A stretch of 64,000 nt of DNA from Branchinecta lynchi (Eukaryota; Arthropoda; Branchiopoda; Anostraca; Branchinectidae): assembly GCA_023053575.1 (NCBI GenBank), contig JAKZAP010000016.1:14526030-14590029 (forward strand). Reading direction: 5' to 3'. This document shows positions 23,285 through 34,819 of the stretch, piece after piece. The notes under the pieces were generated by a model, which was not told the DNA's origin, searched no databases, and saw only the letters and a program-made list of their open reading frames with translations. The translations under genes were made by a program, and so were the position numbers. The first letter of the stretch is position 1; every line of letters begins with the position of its first letter.

Positions 23285-23468
23285 CAGGCCCGTATCCAGG
23301 AATTTGTTTCGGGGGGGGGGGGGGGTTTGCCTGCGGGTCAGACAAAAAAGGGCAAAAACGACATAAATCAGAGGGAAAAGCCTATAAAAATGATTACTTT
23401 TGTATGGTTTTTTTTTTTTTGGAGGGGGGGCAACCCCCTAACCCCCCCCCCCCCTGGATACGGCCTTG
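23285..23468. mobile_element. hAT-like MITE, GGCCCGTATCC family, copy 2 (184 bp)
   Basis: CAGGCCCGTATCCAGGAATT at the left and, inverted, CAAGGCCGTATCCAGG at the right, with a perfect 8-bp duplication CTTACCGG (23277-23284, 23469-23476). Internal poly-G and poly-C tracts lie just inside both ends. This copy fixes the element boundaries exactly. Confidence 0.93.
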
Positions 23469-23981
23469 CTTACCGGGTATCGGAAACTAGAGAAAATTCA
23501 ACATCGCTTACCACATTTTGCATATGATATTTTGCGTATATACATATTAAGTAACTATTTGTCGTTTTACAGTCCTGACCGTATTTGTGACGCAAAAGAT
23601 GAAAGGGTTTCGGGAAGAATAGATATTGTACGAAAAATAGAGAGAGAAGAAAAACCAAATATCCTTAAAATGTATAGAATGGAAGAATGGATACGGAGAA
23701 ATTTCAAATGTCCTTATAATGGATAGAATGGAATGTATATGTAAATTGAGAGGGAAGAAAAGTTAATGTCGTTATGATTGATATAACGGACTCCACGAAA
23801 AATGGAGATGGACGAATGTCCTTATAGTGGGTAGAAGCGATTATACGAAATATGGAACTTGGGAAAGGGTTGTAACCTTAGGTTTGTAACCTTAGTAACC
23901 CATCGGCGTTTGAAAGCAGTGAGAATATTATAATATACGTGTGTGCGGCTTGTGCGCCATATATTTAATCCACATTTTTAG

Positions 23982-24127
23982 TCCATAGAAAAAGTTTTGG
24001 TCCAGAATATTCAGTTTGGACTGTCTCCGAGCCTGACGGAGGCGATCCATGCCATTCCAAGATGGAAGCTCATCCAGGCAGCATTGCCACACGTTATACT
24101 TTGCACAGCACAGCTTCTTAACGAAAA
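23982..24127 (+). CDS. unc80: unc80 coding exon 3
   Basis: The exon enters in phase 0 after CACATTTTTAG and leaves in phase 2 at GAAAA|GTAAGC. It reads SIEKVLVQN, then GLSPSLTEAI, then PRWKLIQAALPHV. These correspond to the family pattern S.ERVLVEN / GLSP.LSEAI / SRW.LVQAALPHV. A second AG eight bases downstream would break the phase with exon 2, so the upstream acceptor is chosen. It encodes 48 residues of the helical N-terminal region. A repeat-derived left end (TTTGGGATCCC type) begins about 25 bp after the donor. Confidence 0.93.
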
Positions 24128-25062
24128 GTAAGCCCATTTTTGTTATCCTATTCTGGGATCCCAAACGTTAGTGACGGAATGATATGAAAGTCGTAATTTC
24201 GCCCGTCCGTCCTTAGGTGCGTAACTCTCGGGTACGTTGAGACTTTGTGATTGAGCTTGGTATGAGGATAGAGGGATCGCATCCGACGAAAACGGAAAAA
24301 GCACAGTGCAAAAATTTCACATTGTGAGGTAGGTTATAGGACTTTTAACTTCGAGAAAGAATCAGATCTCGCGTACTATTGGTCGTTTTTTATCTTTGCG
24401 TCATAGCCGACCAATAGGATGCGATACTCCTTATTTTTTTGCAAAACTTCGAAGTCTCCGAACACAAATTTCCGATTATACTTTGTTCTAAAACTGTATT
24501 TAATCAAGAAAGGGTGTGAAAAATATATTCAGGTATTCACAAAGCTTAGCGTGTTCACCACGCTAATAATTCAGTCTAGAGTTGACAGTCCTATACCTCC
24601 TATACCTCCTTCTTTGTTTTACCTGCCGCTGATGGCGAGAAATATCTGTTTTCGTCCGGTAGTCGTTATTGATTAGTCAGGTTAAATTCGTAGGAGAGTC
24701 CATGGGTGGGAGAGGTGTTATATTGTACAAATATACAGTCATCAATGACCTCAGAAATCTAGGGTCATCGATATCCGAGTAGTTCAGGCGTTGTGCTCAT
24801 GTAGGGTGTGGGCTTAGAATTCGGATCCTTGCGGGACGCTTGACGTTTGACCTAACCAATGCTGCGAATGAGGTGGTGTCCAGAGAAGCCTATGGAAAAG
24901 CACTGGAAGTCTCGGATGGTTTGGCCTTGACCCCAACCACGTATCGTACTCTCGGCCATCGGAAAAAAAGATATGAGCCTGCCTTAAGTGAACCGTAATG
25001 GTTTATATTCAAAAAGTGGCATGAATCTTTTTCTGCGTTAGTCTTACTGGCATCTCATTTAG
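24128..25062 (+). other. unc80 intron 3 (0.9 kb)
   Basis: 24153-24290 is a degenerate R1 left end (TTCTGGGATCCCAAACG, then CGTAACTCTCGGG). 24765-24960 is a possible tRNA-like SINE (CGAGTAGTTCAGGCGTTGTG as A box, GAATTCGGATCC as B box). The remaining 24300-24760 shows nothing I can name. Confidence 0.55.
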
Positions 25063-25222
25063 GAGAGAGGTCAGCCTTCAAAATGTGGGAACGGCAGCAT
25101 CCAAGCTTCTGTACACCCTTCATTGGGCCCTGCTGGATGCGGGCGAAGAGTGTTCCGATGCCAACAAGGACAAAGCTATGTTTAATGAACTGGATTACGT
25201 CTTTCCCATTTCTACTCTTGAG
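25063..25222 (+). CDS. unc80: unc80 coding exon 4
   Basis: This 160-nt exon enters in phase 2, completing AA|G to Lys, and leaves in phase 0 at CTTGAG|GTAAGT. It contains KLLYTLHWALLDAGEEC, matching the signature KLL.TLHW.LL.A of UNC80, and ends FPISTLE just before the hydrophobic LF.FLFAP block of exon 5. Two in-phase acceptors are possible, after 25062 or after 25074. The first has the better pyrimidine tract and is used here. Confidence 0.93.
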
Positions 25223-25967
25223 GTAAGTTTCTATTTTTTTTTTTCGCCATTAATTTCCGCCGAGGATCGCTATAGCTCGTGGTGTCTTCTAGTTAACGGT
25301 CCAATCCTATCTACAACTCTAAAACGTGTCTTTCCTACCTCCTACCAGAGCTCCTAAAAGCCCTAGATACATCAGTGACAGAACCGGACCGTTTTTGGCA
25401 CTGTGGGGGGGGGGGAGGATTCCGGTGATTGCGAATGAAGGTACTTCCAGGTGTGCTAGGACGATGAAACTTGGTTTGGACATTACAGACTTGACAAGAT
25501 TGGCCTAGAAATTGCCATTTCTCAGATCCGATCATCCCTTAAAGTACTAATCCTAACCGCAAAGTACAAACAATGTTTTAAAGCAAAATGTACATTTTCA
25601 TGATCTCCATGAGCCCATTATAACTTTTGCCTCAAGAGTTTTGCTCAAAAATGAGTTCTTAGCACCCTTAAAGTTGGTATCTTATCCGAAAAGTCAAAAA
25701 AGTACTTTTGACCGAAAGATATACATTCATGATTCCCAATAGCCCATGATCAGTTTTGACACAAGGGTGTGGCTTCCAAGTGATTTCCTTAAAGTACAAA
25801 CAATAATTTTGAGCAAAATATAGTCATGATCCCGATGAGCTGATCATCGTTTGAGCTTCAAGAATGTTCATTACAGATCAATTTCGCATCATCACAGCCA
25901 AATGCAAAATAAAATACGAACAATACATTCTCGTGATATCCAAGGACCCATGATCATTCTTATCGGG

Positions 25968-26150
25968 GTTACGATCAGTTACCACTGTCGGACCGTTGTA
26001 TCTGAATATCAGATGTCCCGACCGGCCAGATACCACGATAACTGCAAAAACGCCTTTTGACAATGGTGTCAGAATCCGCGACAACTTCTAAAACGACTTT
26101 AGACCGTGGTATCAGATACCATGGTATCTGCAAAAACGCAACTATTATCT
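25968..26150. repeat. GATACCACGGTATC palindrome repeat
   Basis: Clustered inverted motifs GATACCATGGTATC and TATCAGATACCA lie beside GCAAAAACGCAACTA. The family recurs at 31600-31700, 55675-55770, 56510-56675 and 59169-59685. The last copy shows the terminal repeat. Confidence 0.6.
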
Positions 26151-26650
26151 CCAGCTTCCTATGAAATCATAATCTTTAGAAATTTGCCTTTCGCCATTGT
26201 TTCGTTTTGCATCAACGAGTGTTTTTAGCGTGTCTTCAGTCGAGCCGAGTTTGCCAAACTTCGCCGAATGCTTCATCAAACAAATCGCTTATTTCACCTA
26301 GCATGTATTGGTATTTTCGAAAACCGATAATTCTGAACCATTTTACCGCGAAAAGATCATTTCTAAGAACTAGTTTAAGAACAGGCTTACCTAGAAGAGT
26401 GAGAGTGCTTTCCTGATCCTATACAACAATTCTGCATGGGTTCTCTTAGAATTGTAGTGCTTCAGGTATGTTTGTTGGTGAAGGTCTTCCATTTTTGGTG
26501 AAGTCAGGCGGGCATCTGCCCTATCACGAACTCTGTACGCTGAGAATCCTCCCCTGGTTATGGCGAGTTCCCATATGCGGCTGATTTTGCCAATTTGGCT
26601 GTCGTGGGGTACCCTACTATATTGTGGGTTCTCCCAGGCTGATGTATTGA

Positions 26651-27223
26651 CATTTTGTTTTTCTTTTATTCGTAGATAACTTTGCGAAAGATCTGAAGAA
26701 AAATAATATTTGCACGTACTACAAACGGAGGAAAACCATCGAGTCAAAGCTGTATCAAGGGAAGGATCCTATCCCTAAAACTCAGACTTCTGGTGGATAC
26801 ATTCCATGTTCTTGCGGTTTATGGTACATTGGTAGAACAGAACAACGGTTTAAAGACAGAATAGCTCAGCATCGCACATCAATAGACCATTCCCTTAAAA
26901 AGACCAGACATTTCGACTCGGCCCTCGCTGAACACATTTATGACAAACGACACCATATTGTTTTATTTTACCAGGCTGATTTTAATTCTCATGACAAAGG
27001 TGTCGTTCAGCACTATCGAGAGGCTCTCCAGATCTACAAATACCAAAATTTAGGTCTAGCCCTGAACAGACCCACTGGTGACATAAGAATTAGCGATTCG
27101 TATTTTGGCTTTCTCATACTAGAAGATGAAGGCTTAGTCGTCCCTGAGATTAGCCTCGAATCATGTACGCATTCCCAAAATATGGATTCAAATCCTCACC
27201 CCCTCAGATCAAAAAGAGCGTGA
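26651..27223 (+). pseudogene. Penelope-like GIY-YIG endonuclease relic
   Basis: An open frame of 190 codons, with no usable ATG near its start, encodes SGGYIPCSCGLWYIGRTEQR, then FKDRIAQHRTSI. YIPC...WYIGRT followed by FKDR...H matches the GIY-YIG nuclease fold that forms the C-terminus of Penelope-like retroelements. Further on come FDSALAEHIYDKRHH and a YREALQIYKY helix, matching the usual A..EH and E...I positions. No reverse transcriptase was found upstream, so the copy is 5'-truncated. Downstream sequence to about 27720 looks like its untranslated end. Confidence 0.75.
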
Positions 27224-27720
27224 ACACGAGGAGCAGCTATTAAAATCAAACAAAATATGACATAACGCCCCGAGCTGTTTGACAAGGTCGCTTGCCTGTG
27301 GAATGGAATTTCTCTCAACAGTCGCTCGCTAGTACCGGGCGAGAACAGTCATTATTGTTATTCGCAGGTATTGGTGAGTGGCTCGCTGTCTTAGTCTTTA
27401 TTTTAAGGCTTTCAATTCTTCCAATTTTGTTTTAATTTTCGTTTTTTGGGGGGTTTTCTGCTTTGTTTTGGTTTTCTTGGTTGCTGATCTTTATCCTCGT
27501 TTGACATTTTTCCTCGAAATTTTCTGCCTGTGCTGAAGAAGAGAGGCGGTTGTCCTCACGAAATATTCGCCTTTTAGTTCGGCAGATTCGTTGGCTTTTA
27601 CAAACCCCATTTTCGTTGGTTTCTTGTTGATTTTTTGTGCTTTTATTCGTAGTTTATTGTTATGCTGGTGTTTTTTATTTATTTTGTCATTTTAAACCTA
27701 GTTGGTCGTTTCTTAGTTTA
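27224..27720 (+). mobile_element. probable 3' untranslated end of the Penelope-like relic
   Basis: T-rich sequence with CTGAAGAAGAGAGGCGG followed by CACGAAATATTCGCC. This is the kind of degraded 'CTGAAGA...GAAA' motif seen at Penelope-like 3' ends. The end was not resolved. Confidence 0.45.
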
Positions 27721-27727
27721 AATAAAT

Positions 27728-27815
27728 AAATATAAGCTTTCACGCAGCAGGGATGATATGATATATATTTGCACAAAAGCCCGAGGGCCACGGCATTCAC
27801 GCAGGGGGGATGTTT
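27728..27815 (-). mobile_element. LINE 3' end remnant (GGCCCTCGGGC type)
   Basis: On the minus strand, GTGGCCCTCGGGCTTTTGTG is followed by (ATATC)-like tail repeats. This matches the ends at 11950 (plus) and 60640 (minus). Confidence 0.55.
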
Positions 27816-28261
27816 GTAGCGCTTTAAATCTTTTGCAAGGGAACTTTATTAACTGGTCCCTTCCTCTCCCAGTCTCCTTGGACAAGGAGTCGTTTGTGTG
27901 CTTGTTTGTTTTTCTCAGAAGTTGTATCCAACCGGCCAGCATTTTGACGGTTCCCTTTCAAAAAGGAACATTTTTTTTTCTTGCAGATTTGCTTTCAGTC
28001 GAGTAACTGCAATTGGTCTATTTTTAGTGTTAGATGTCGTGATTCAAACCATTATTCGAACTATGATGGAAATGGTCACGAACGTGACTGAAAAAACAGA
28101 CTTTTTGGTCATTCTCTATTCTTAGCTTTCCATCAGAGATTTAACTTTGATATTTTCGATCTTTCCGCCTGCGTCAGTCCGCTTTGTAGAATAACAAAAA
28201 AAGACAAACATAATTTCCGCTGCAAACGTCGGCTGGGGAAAATAATGCTACCTAATAATAA

Positions 28262-28380
28262 TCCTTTTTGGGGGATTCCAAAACGTAAGTGACAGGAGAC
28301 GTAAGACTTTGTAAGGCTTGTCCGTCTGTCTGTTAGCAAGCGAGTGTTGAAATAGGGGTAAAAAGACACGCTGGATCTGT
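28262..28380 (+). mobile_element. R1-family left-end fragment
   Basis: TTTTTGGGGGATTCCAAAACGTAAGTG, given here as its core GATTCCAAAACGTAAGTG, is followed by TTGTCCGTCTGTCTGTTAGC and ATAGGGGTAAAAAGACACGC. It is a truncated, diverged copy. Confidence 0.6.
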
Positions 28381-28436
28381 ATACATACTCTGCCTATTTA
28401 TTTGTGACCCGCTTCTTAGTTACAGCGGAGCAATAC

Positions 28437-28904
28437 CAGAGATGGGCGAATCCGAATCCGGATTAGAATCCAGGATTCGTATCTTTGGCAGGATTCGGAT
28501 CCCGATTCGATGTTGCGCTTGTCAGGCTGGGTTCGGATTCGGACTCGTATTCCAAACCCTCAATCTTACGAATCCACTCAAATTTCTAGTCTACGTCCTT
28601 CCAATTTACGTTTTTCCACTTTTTACACGGTTGGCTTAGACAATCCAACTTTTTGGTCTCCACCACCGACCTTCCTCAGTAATCTATCACTTTATCTGAT
28701 TACCTTAGATATCAGTGTTTTTTATCACCTCGGATTTTAAAATTTTAAAAAATTTAAGCCTATGTACATGATTTGATTTTTGTTAAGGTCGGATTCGAAT
28801 CTTCAGCATGAAATGGTGGATTCGGATTCGGAATCGGATTTATACCTAGCCCTGGATTAGGATTCAGATTCGAATTCTTTCATGATCGGATTCGCCCATC
28901 TCTG
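28437..28904. mobile_element. hAT-like MITE, CAGAGATGGGC family (468 bp)
   Basis: Terminal repeats CAGAGATGGGCGAATCCGAA and its complement, with flanks AGCAATAC (28429-28436) and AGTAATAC (28905-28912), one mismatch. CAGAGATGGGC is a classic hAT end. Subterminal GGATTCGGATTCG repeats are dense near both ends. Confidence 0.92.
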
Positions 28905-29216
28905 AGTAATACAAAATAAATGCAAAAGATACGAATGAAAATACTATACTTAACATGTTTCTTCAGTTATTTAAATAAATCTTTACTTGTTTAAACTTTA
29001 ATTGATTGATCGAGTCGTTCAGAGCTTCGATAATGGGATCGAACATGTAGAATTGAACAGTATCCCTTGTTTTCTTGTTGAGGTGACTACTGATGGCATC
29101 TGGCGAAAGCCGGAAGGTTGGCATAGCTTGTGTTTTGTCTGTATCGTGTGTTTGGGGTTTTGACCCTGACCTCACCGGAAAATTCCTTCGTTCTATAATA
29201 CAGTAGAAGAGGTATG

Positions 29217-29570
29217 CAGAGGCGTTACTAGCCAAAATGTTTTTTTTTTTTGGGGGGGGCGGCAAGGTATTTACCGGCTGGTTGGTCATTTTTACCTACT
29301 GTTTTTGCTGATAAAAAACGACTATTACTGAGAAAAAACGACTGTGTGGAAAATTGGCTGAGTCTAAGAAAAACTACTTTCTAAGAAAAAATCTACTATT
29401 CTTACGAGAAACCGACTGTTTTAAAAACAAATCAACGGTTTCCAAGCGAAGAAACGACTATTTTTACGAAAAATCGCGGCGCTTCGCGCCGACTCGGCTA
29501 TTTTTACCGACTGGCCGACAACATGCGGGGGGGGGGGGGGGGGGCGTCCCCCCTAGTCGTGACCCCCTTG
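29217..29570. mobile_element. hAT-like MITE with G-rich termini, copy 2 (354 bp)
   Basis: CAGAGGCGTTACTAGCC at the left and, inverted, an eroded CAAGGGGGTCACGAC at the right, flanked by GAGGTATG and GAGGTATT. It has the same length as copy 1 but is inserted in the opposite orientation. The hairpin CGGCGCTTCGCGCCG lies near 29477. Confidence 0.9.
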
Positions 29571-29938
29571 GAGGTATTATTCCTTGGTCACTGTTCTCGA
29601 TTTTCGACAACCTTGGTTTTGTTTTTAGTCCCTAAAATCAATTCAGTTCAGTGCAGTTTATTTTTTAGTACCTGTCAAAAAACAATGGAGGATATGTAGC
29701 CATTGACGGAGTAGAATAAAAGAATAGCCTATAGAAAGACAACAGTTGCGTTTCTTCAGATCTGAAGATATCTGAATCTGAATCTGGTATCTGCAATTGC
29801 GCTTTTCCAAGTCATCCCAAATGCAAAAGTGATATTAGCTGCGTTCTTTGTCACGGAGTTCTCACCAGTGGTCTCCGGTTTTTCTTATAAGCCGTTTTTG
29901 CATCCACCGGTGACTTCTCACCAGTCTTATAACCCGTT

Positions 29939-31340
29939 TTTGGTATCCCAAAACGTAAGTGGAGGGATACCTATGACATCGCAAAAGTTGTCCGTCTGTC
30001 CGTCCGTCTGTAAGCACGATAACTCTCGAAGGGAATGAGATATTTTGATGAAACTTGGTGTGAGGATTCGTTGGGTCGTCGGACCAGTCAAGTTCGTAGA
30101 TGGGCTTTGTAGCTCTACATTTAGAGGTGGGGGAGGGGATTCAAATTAAGGGACAAACAAAATATTTTGAAACAGCTAATGTGATAGTCGATTATGGGGT
30201 AAGAAGACATGCCGAGCACGATGGTGAAAACCATTTTGTCATCGGACAAGTAGTTCAACCGGAATCCGGACAAAACCGGAAAGTTTGTTGAAAGTAAAAG
30301 TTTTATTTGAAGTTAATTAGATGTTCGATTTATGGGTAGGAAGACCTGCTGAAGACGATGGTGAAAACTATTTTCTCGACGGACAAGTATTTCGCCCGGA
30401 ATCCGGCCCAAACCGGAAAGTTTGTTGAAAGTAAAAGTTTTATTTGAAATTGGTTACATGTTCGATTCAGGGGTAGGAAGACATGCTGAAGACGATGGTG
30501 AAAACTATTTTCTCGACGGACAAGTATTTCGCCCGGAATCCGGCCAAACCGGAAAGTTTGTTGAAAGTAAAAGTTTATTTGAAGTTGATTAGATGTTCGA
30601 TTTAGAGGTAGGAAGACATGCTGAAGACGATGGTGAAAACTATTTTCTCGACGGACAAGTATTTCGACCGGAATCCGGCCCAAGCCGGAAAGTTTGTCAA
30701 AATTAAAATTTGGAGTTGATTAGATGTTCGATTTAGGGCAAGAAGACATGCTGAACACTTATGTGAAAACAATTTTCTACCCGGACATGTAGTTCGCCCG
30801 GAATCCGGCCAAAACCGGAAAACTGTTGGAAGTCAAAGTTTTATTTCTAGTTGATTAGGTAAGCGATTTAGGGGTAAGAAGAGATGCTGAGTCCCTGTAT
30901 GACAATCATATTTTACCCGGACATATAGTTCGACCGGAATCCGGCTGGAATCGGAAAATTTGTTTATAAGTTAAATTTCTGTTTGAAGTTGCTTAGAGGT
31001 TCATTACTGGGAAAAGAAGATACCCTGATTTCGTCTTTGAGCTTTCTTTTTTCGCCGGACAAGTAGTTCTGGAGTTCGGCCGGAACCGGGCAATTGGCAG
31101 AAGTGGCAGGAAGTTTTCTTCAAAACAGATATGACTTATAGGGGTAAACACACATGCTGAATCCATATCTGAACTTGGTTTTCTCAGGTGATTAGCTATT
31201 TGGACTTAATCTGTTTCTGAATTTTAATTGTAAAAATGTTCAAGGAGTCTGGCGATGACTTGATCTGGCTAAGGAAAGACCCGGTTGTCTGGATCAGATA
31301 TTGAATTTTTGGGATCCCATCGAAACCTTTGGTCTTGTTG
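29939..31340 (+). mobile_element. satellite-bearing element, family R1, copy c (1.4 kb)
   Basis: Very similar to copy b, but with only a short CCGT run at the left and fewer 137-bp units (30315-30690). The right module to GGGATCCCATCGAAACC is nearly identical to that of copy b, so copies b and c are recent relatives that differ mainly in array length. Confidence 0.85.
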
Positions 31341-31346
31341 AACTAA

Positions 31347-31489
31347 CCAGTGTCCGGTTTTATCTCACCGGTGCGGACTAACCAGAACTTACTCGTGAGC
31401 CCTGCTGCAGCGAGGAGTTAGCCGGTTTTCATCAATTCACAGGTGAACCAAAAAAACGCGTTTTAAGGGAAGAACCGGACACTGGTGAC
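31347..31489. mobile_element. ACCAGTGTCCGG MITE (about 143 bp)
   Basis: Inverted ends ACCAGTGTCCGGTTTT and ACCAGTGTCCGGTTCT. A diverged relative may lie at 29863-29935. Flanking duplications are unclear. Confidence 0.7.
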
Positions 31490-32504
31490 TAAACACCAGA
31501 GACAGCCCGGAGTGCAACGAACGCAGCTATTCAGACACATCACGAAGTGCCAAACTTCTTCCCACCAATTTGACAAAAACTGATGAAAGTGAGATGACTT
31601 TTTCAGATACCACGATCGACCGTGGTATCTGAATATCAACGAATAGAAACGACTTTGGACCGTGGTATCAGATACCATGGTATCTGCAAAAACGCAGTTA
31701 ATGCAAGTAGTAACGTTTTAGACTGAACAGAACATGAACAAAACTGCAAATCACTCAAAGAAGGAATCCAGTGGTGGTTCATTTCCCTAGCAGAAGGTTT
31801 GAATCTTCCACTCTTTTGTGAATAACCTTTGCAGGAAGTAAGTAGTTGAAATTTCTGTTGCCAAAAAGGAGTTACTGGCCCATTGGGGCAAACGCAGCTG
31901 ATACTTAGCAAGTTTAAAATACAGTAGAGGTATGATAATGTGAACGTTTGTCTACAGTGGACTTCGCCATTTTCATGAACTTCTTGTGTCTAAAACCAAA
32001 GTACCCGATGAAAAATTTATCTCAAAATAGTTCAGTATAAAAGGTATGCTTATGTGAACGTCTCCTAACAGTGAAGGATCACCGAAGAAAAAACTAAAAC
32101 CCAAACCAGGCATTTTTTCCTAAGAACACTAGTAATAATCACTCACGCTTTTGTCGCTTTTTGAATATTTTGATAATTCATCTATGAAAGTGAAACCTAG
32201 TTTGCTTTTTATAATTTGAAAAGTTTGCCGCGAGGAACGCACCTTCAATGGAGAAGATGGCGGTCCAAACCGTCAGATGCCTTCAAAAGAGGAAGGACCT
32301 TTTTAATAAATTAAAAATCAAAGAAAGTTAATTAAATTTCTGCTTCAAGTTTGTGCCAGGCAACCCTGAAATAGTTGGCTGTTTGCTGATATAAAGTTTG
32401 TTATTTTTCTTTTCCATTTTACTTTTTTATATGCACGTAAGAAAGCCAAGGTATTGGAACAGTTAAAAAAGTGTTCACATAAGCATACCTCTACTGTACT
32501 ATGA

Positions 32505-32830
32505 AGTAGTACGAAAAAGTTGCATGCAGTACTAACGATGCTACTACATGCTTCTACTTCAAGGCTACCGTGTTACTGCATACTATTATATGCTACTATT
32601 AGCAAGACTGGATGCGACTATGGCAAGACAGGACGCTATTGGATACTACTTTCTAAGAAAAAATCTACTATTCTTACGAGAAACCAACTGTTTTAAAAAA
32701 AAATCAACGGTTTCCAAGGGAAAAAACGACTATTTTTACGAAAAATCGAGATTGGACCAGTCTGAGGCACATTAAATGATAGTATTCTTTGCCATTACAT
32801 AGTATTACATGCAACGTTTCGTATTGCTAC
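32505..32830. repeat. foldback family E fragment with embedded hAT interior
   Basis: AAGTAGTACGAAAAAGTTGC to GCTACTATTAGCAAGACTGG matches the arms at 49250-49440. Near 32642-32750 it is interrupted by sequence matching the interior of the G-rich hAT-like MITE (AAAAATCTACTATTCTTACG), without that element's ends. Confidence 0.6.
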
Positions 32831-33151
32831 CATATATATTACGCAGGCTACAAATTTTTCATCAGGTAGGTAATTAAAGGCATCTGAAGACACCTGAATA
32901 GGTATTTTGGATCTTCTTTCTACCACGTAGCCCAAAAGTGCACTGTTCACATTAAATTAACTCTTCACCTAAACATACCTCTATTGTAGATTTAATCTTC
33001 ATTTTTAATAGTTTCATGTTTTTTTTAATTTACGATAATCGATAACAATATAAATCGATTAGTCGGGGTCAGCAGAGATACAAGCTCGTTAGCTCGGCCT
33101 CATTATGCAATACCATAGCAGTCAGATGGGAATGATAGAATCTTTTTCCAG

Positions 33152-33409
33152 CTTTTCATCTTCCTCTTTGCTCCACTGCGCCATCTACTCCGCGATACCG
33201 ACCTTCAGAATTTCCGCCTTGAAAACGGATTGAAACTGTGGCCCGTTTTGTGGGATCACAAGCACCCGAACGCCGGATGTTTTATTCAGCCAGTCCGTCT
33301 CCCATTGGCCAAGGAACCCACCAATGATTTTGAGCGACGTCGTAAGTCCCTGAAAGGAAATCCGAATGATAACGTTTGTGACGTTTTCATGGGGGAAACA
33401 CTTCACGAG
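33152..33409 (+). CDS. unc80: unc80 coding exon 5
   Basis: This 258-nt phase 0/0 exon follows CTTTTTCCAG and ends CACGAG|GTAAGC. It opens with LFIFLFAPLRHLLRDTDL, then LENGLKLWPVLWDH, matching the consecutive UNC80 blocks LFVFLFAPL.H.I...DL and LA.GL.IWQP.W.H. The remaining 40 residues are polar and poorly conserved. The intron before it is almost 8 kb, the longest in the window, and carries the Penelope-like relic, two hAT-like MITEs and a 1.4-kb satellite-bearing element. Confidence 0.95.
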
Positions 33410-33628
33410 GTAAGCAGTCTGGCGTCTAAGAATCCTAAACCCCTCCCCCATAGGCTACCACTAAGATTAGTAATTTATTCCGGGTCTAGGGATCCCAGCA
33501 CCGTCTCACTCATACTCAGGGGTATGCAACCTCGGATGTGCGATGTTTGGCTAAAGGGTAAAATAGAATCTTGCAAAACCCACCCTGTTAATTTTGGGAA
33601 TCCTTATTAAATTGCTTTATTTCCTTAA

Positions 33629-33972
33629 AGGACCCCTCGCACTATTTACTACTCAACTTACAGTATTTTAAAATAGTTGAATACTTTACTACTAGACTGT
33701 GCTTTCAACGAATAACCCACGATTTTGGCTGTTTTCAGCCTTTTCCGAGGCCCTTTGACTTACATTGAAAAAATTAACATAACCGTTTTTTCTGATGGAA
33801 AAACGACAGCGTGATACACATCGAAGATAGAAAAACACTGCTAGTGAGAAAATTAGCGTGGTTTTGTTAGAGAGGTTAGAATGTACCGTACGAAGTTGGG
33901 GTCTCCGGGTTTAGAAATATATGGAGTGATTAAGGAAGTAGGTCGTGTTGGTATAAGTAAGACATATGTCCT
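33629..33972. mobile_element. TTAA-flanked MITE, copy 1 (344 bp)
   Basis: AGGACCCCTCG at the left and GTCCT at the right lie between TTAA at 33625-33628 and 33973-33976. It is about 80% similar by eye to 54168-54856 outside the insert there. TTAA sites suggest piggyBac-type mobilisation, which is inference. It is the unfilled counterpart for the nested MITE at 54447. Confidence 0.75.
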
Positions 33973-34819
33973 TTAAAGTTTACCGAATAGGGCGGAGATC
34001 CGATATCTCGATCGTTAACTCGAAAAAGTTCCAGCTCCCACTCCAAGAAAAATTCTAAAGAAAAACAAGAGCTAAGAGCTCATATGGCACATGATACAAG
34101 TAGGTGGTACACGAAAGAAGATGAGAACGTCAGAAAATACCCTGCCATCCAAAAATGCGATCCGGACCCAGAAATAGGATATCTCGTTTCACTCAAATCT
34201 GAGCATTACCGGTATCGCCTCGGATCATCTAGGGTAAATCATCCTTGAACCTTGAACCTTGAACCTAAATGAGGTTTCTACCTTCCAAGTTTCAACCCAG
34301 TAGATACACTCGTTTGGTCCGTAGACGTGTCACACAATTTCAGGTACCCTCTCAAACTCTCCCTACCGTGGCCGAATCTGGTTCGGACTCCTATATGGAT
34401 TATCTGAAGCATTTTGTCTTACCGGCTATTAAGTTTCGTTCAAATCTGAGCGTTTTTTGGGAACTTTCGGTAACTCTCCCCCCTCCCCCACCGTGGCCGG
34501 ATCCAGTTCGAACCCTAAAATACATCATCTAGGGCATATGATTCCTCTACACTCCAAGTTCCATTCGAATCGCTCCACTTGTTTGACCCCTATGCGAGCC
34601 ACATAATTTCCGGGATATATAGGATATTTCCGCGTATATGACATGTCCTATTCCCGTTCATTACGTTTGACTGGAATCGGAGCATAGCTTATCTGCAAAT
34701 TTCGGATTCCCGTCTCACCCCCCCCCCCCATACCCTGGCCGGATTCGATCCATACGCCAAATAAACAAGAGATGAAAGCTGATACGGCACTTGTAAGAAT
34801 AAGCAAAATGTTGGCGGGA

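Larger units (their letters stand above)
17247..23981 (+). other. unc80 intron 2 (6.7 kb)
   Basis: It holds hAT-like MITEs, two diverged tandem arrays, a foldback and a SINE-like sequence, listed separately. 17430-18520, 18906-19214, 20100-20800, 20940-21190, 21540-21720 and 23490-23980 show nothing further that I can name. A candidate 21-nt microexon at 23184-23204 is discussed under findings. Confidence 0.75.
25223..33151 (+). other. unc80 intron 4 (7.9 kb)
   Basis: It holds a CACTTG-family fragment (about 25370-25980), the Penelope-like relic, two hAT-like MITEs, R1 copy c and other repeats listed separately. 26190-26375 is related to 40190-40560. 27830-28260, 28920-29210, 31700-32510 and 32770-33150 show nothing else that I can name. 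Confidence 0.7.

Noticed and set aside
26391..26747. 118-codon minus-strand frame
   Set aside because: It overlaps the start of the Penelope-like frame on the other strand, and I recognise no domain. It could be part of another repeat, but there is no support.
33410..33610. Continuation of the exon 5 frame past 33409
   Set aside because: A strong donor lies at 33410, and similarity to UNC80 does not continue. The extension is intronic read-through.
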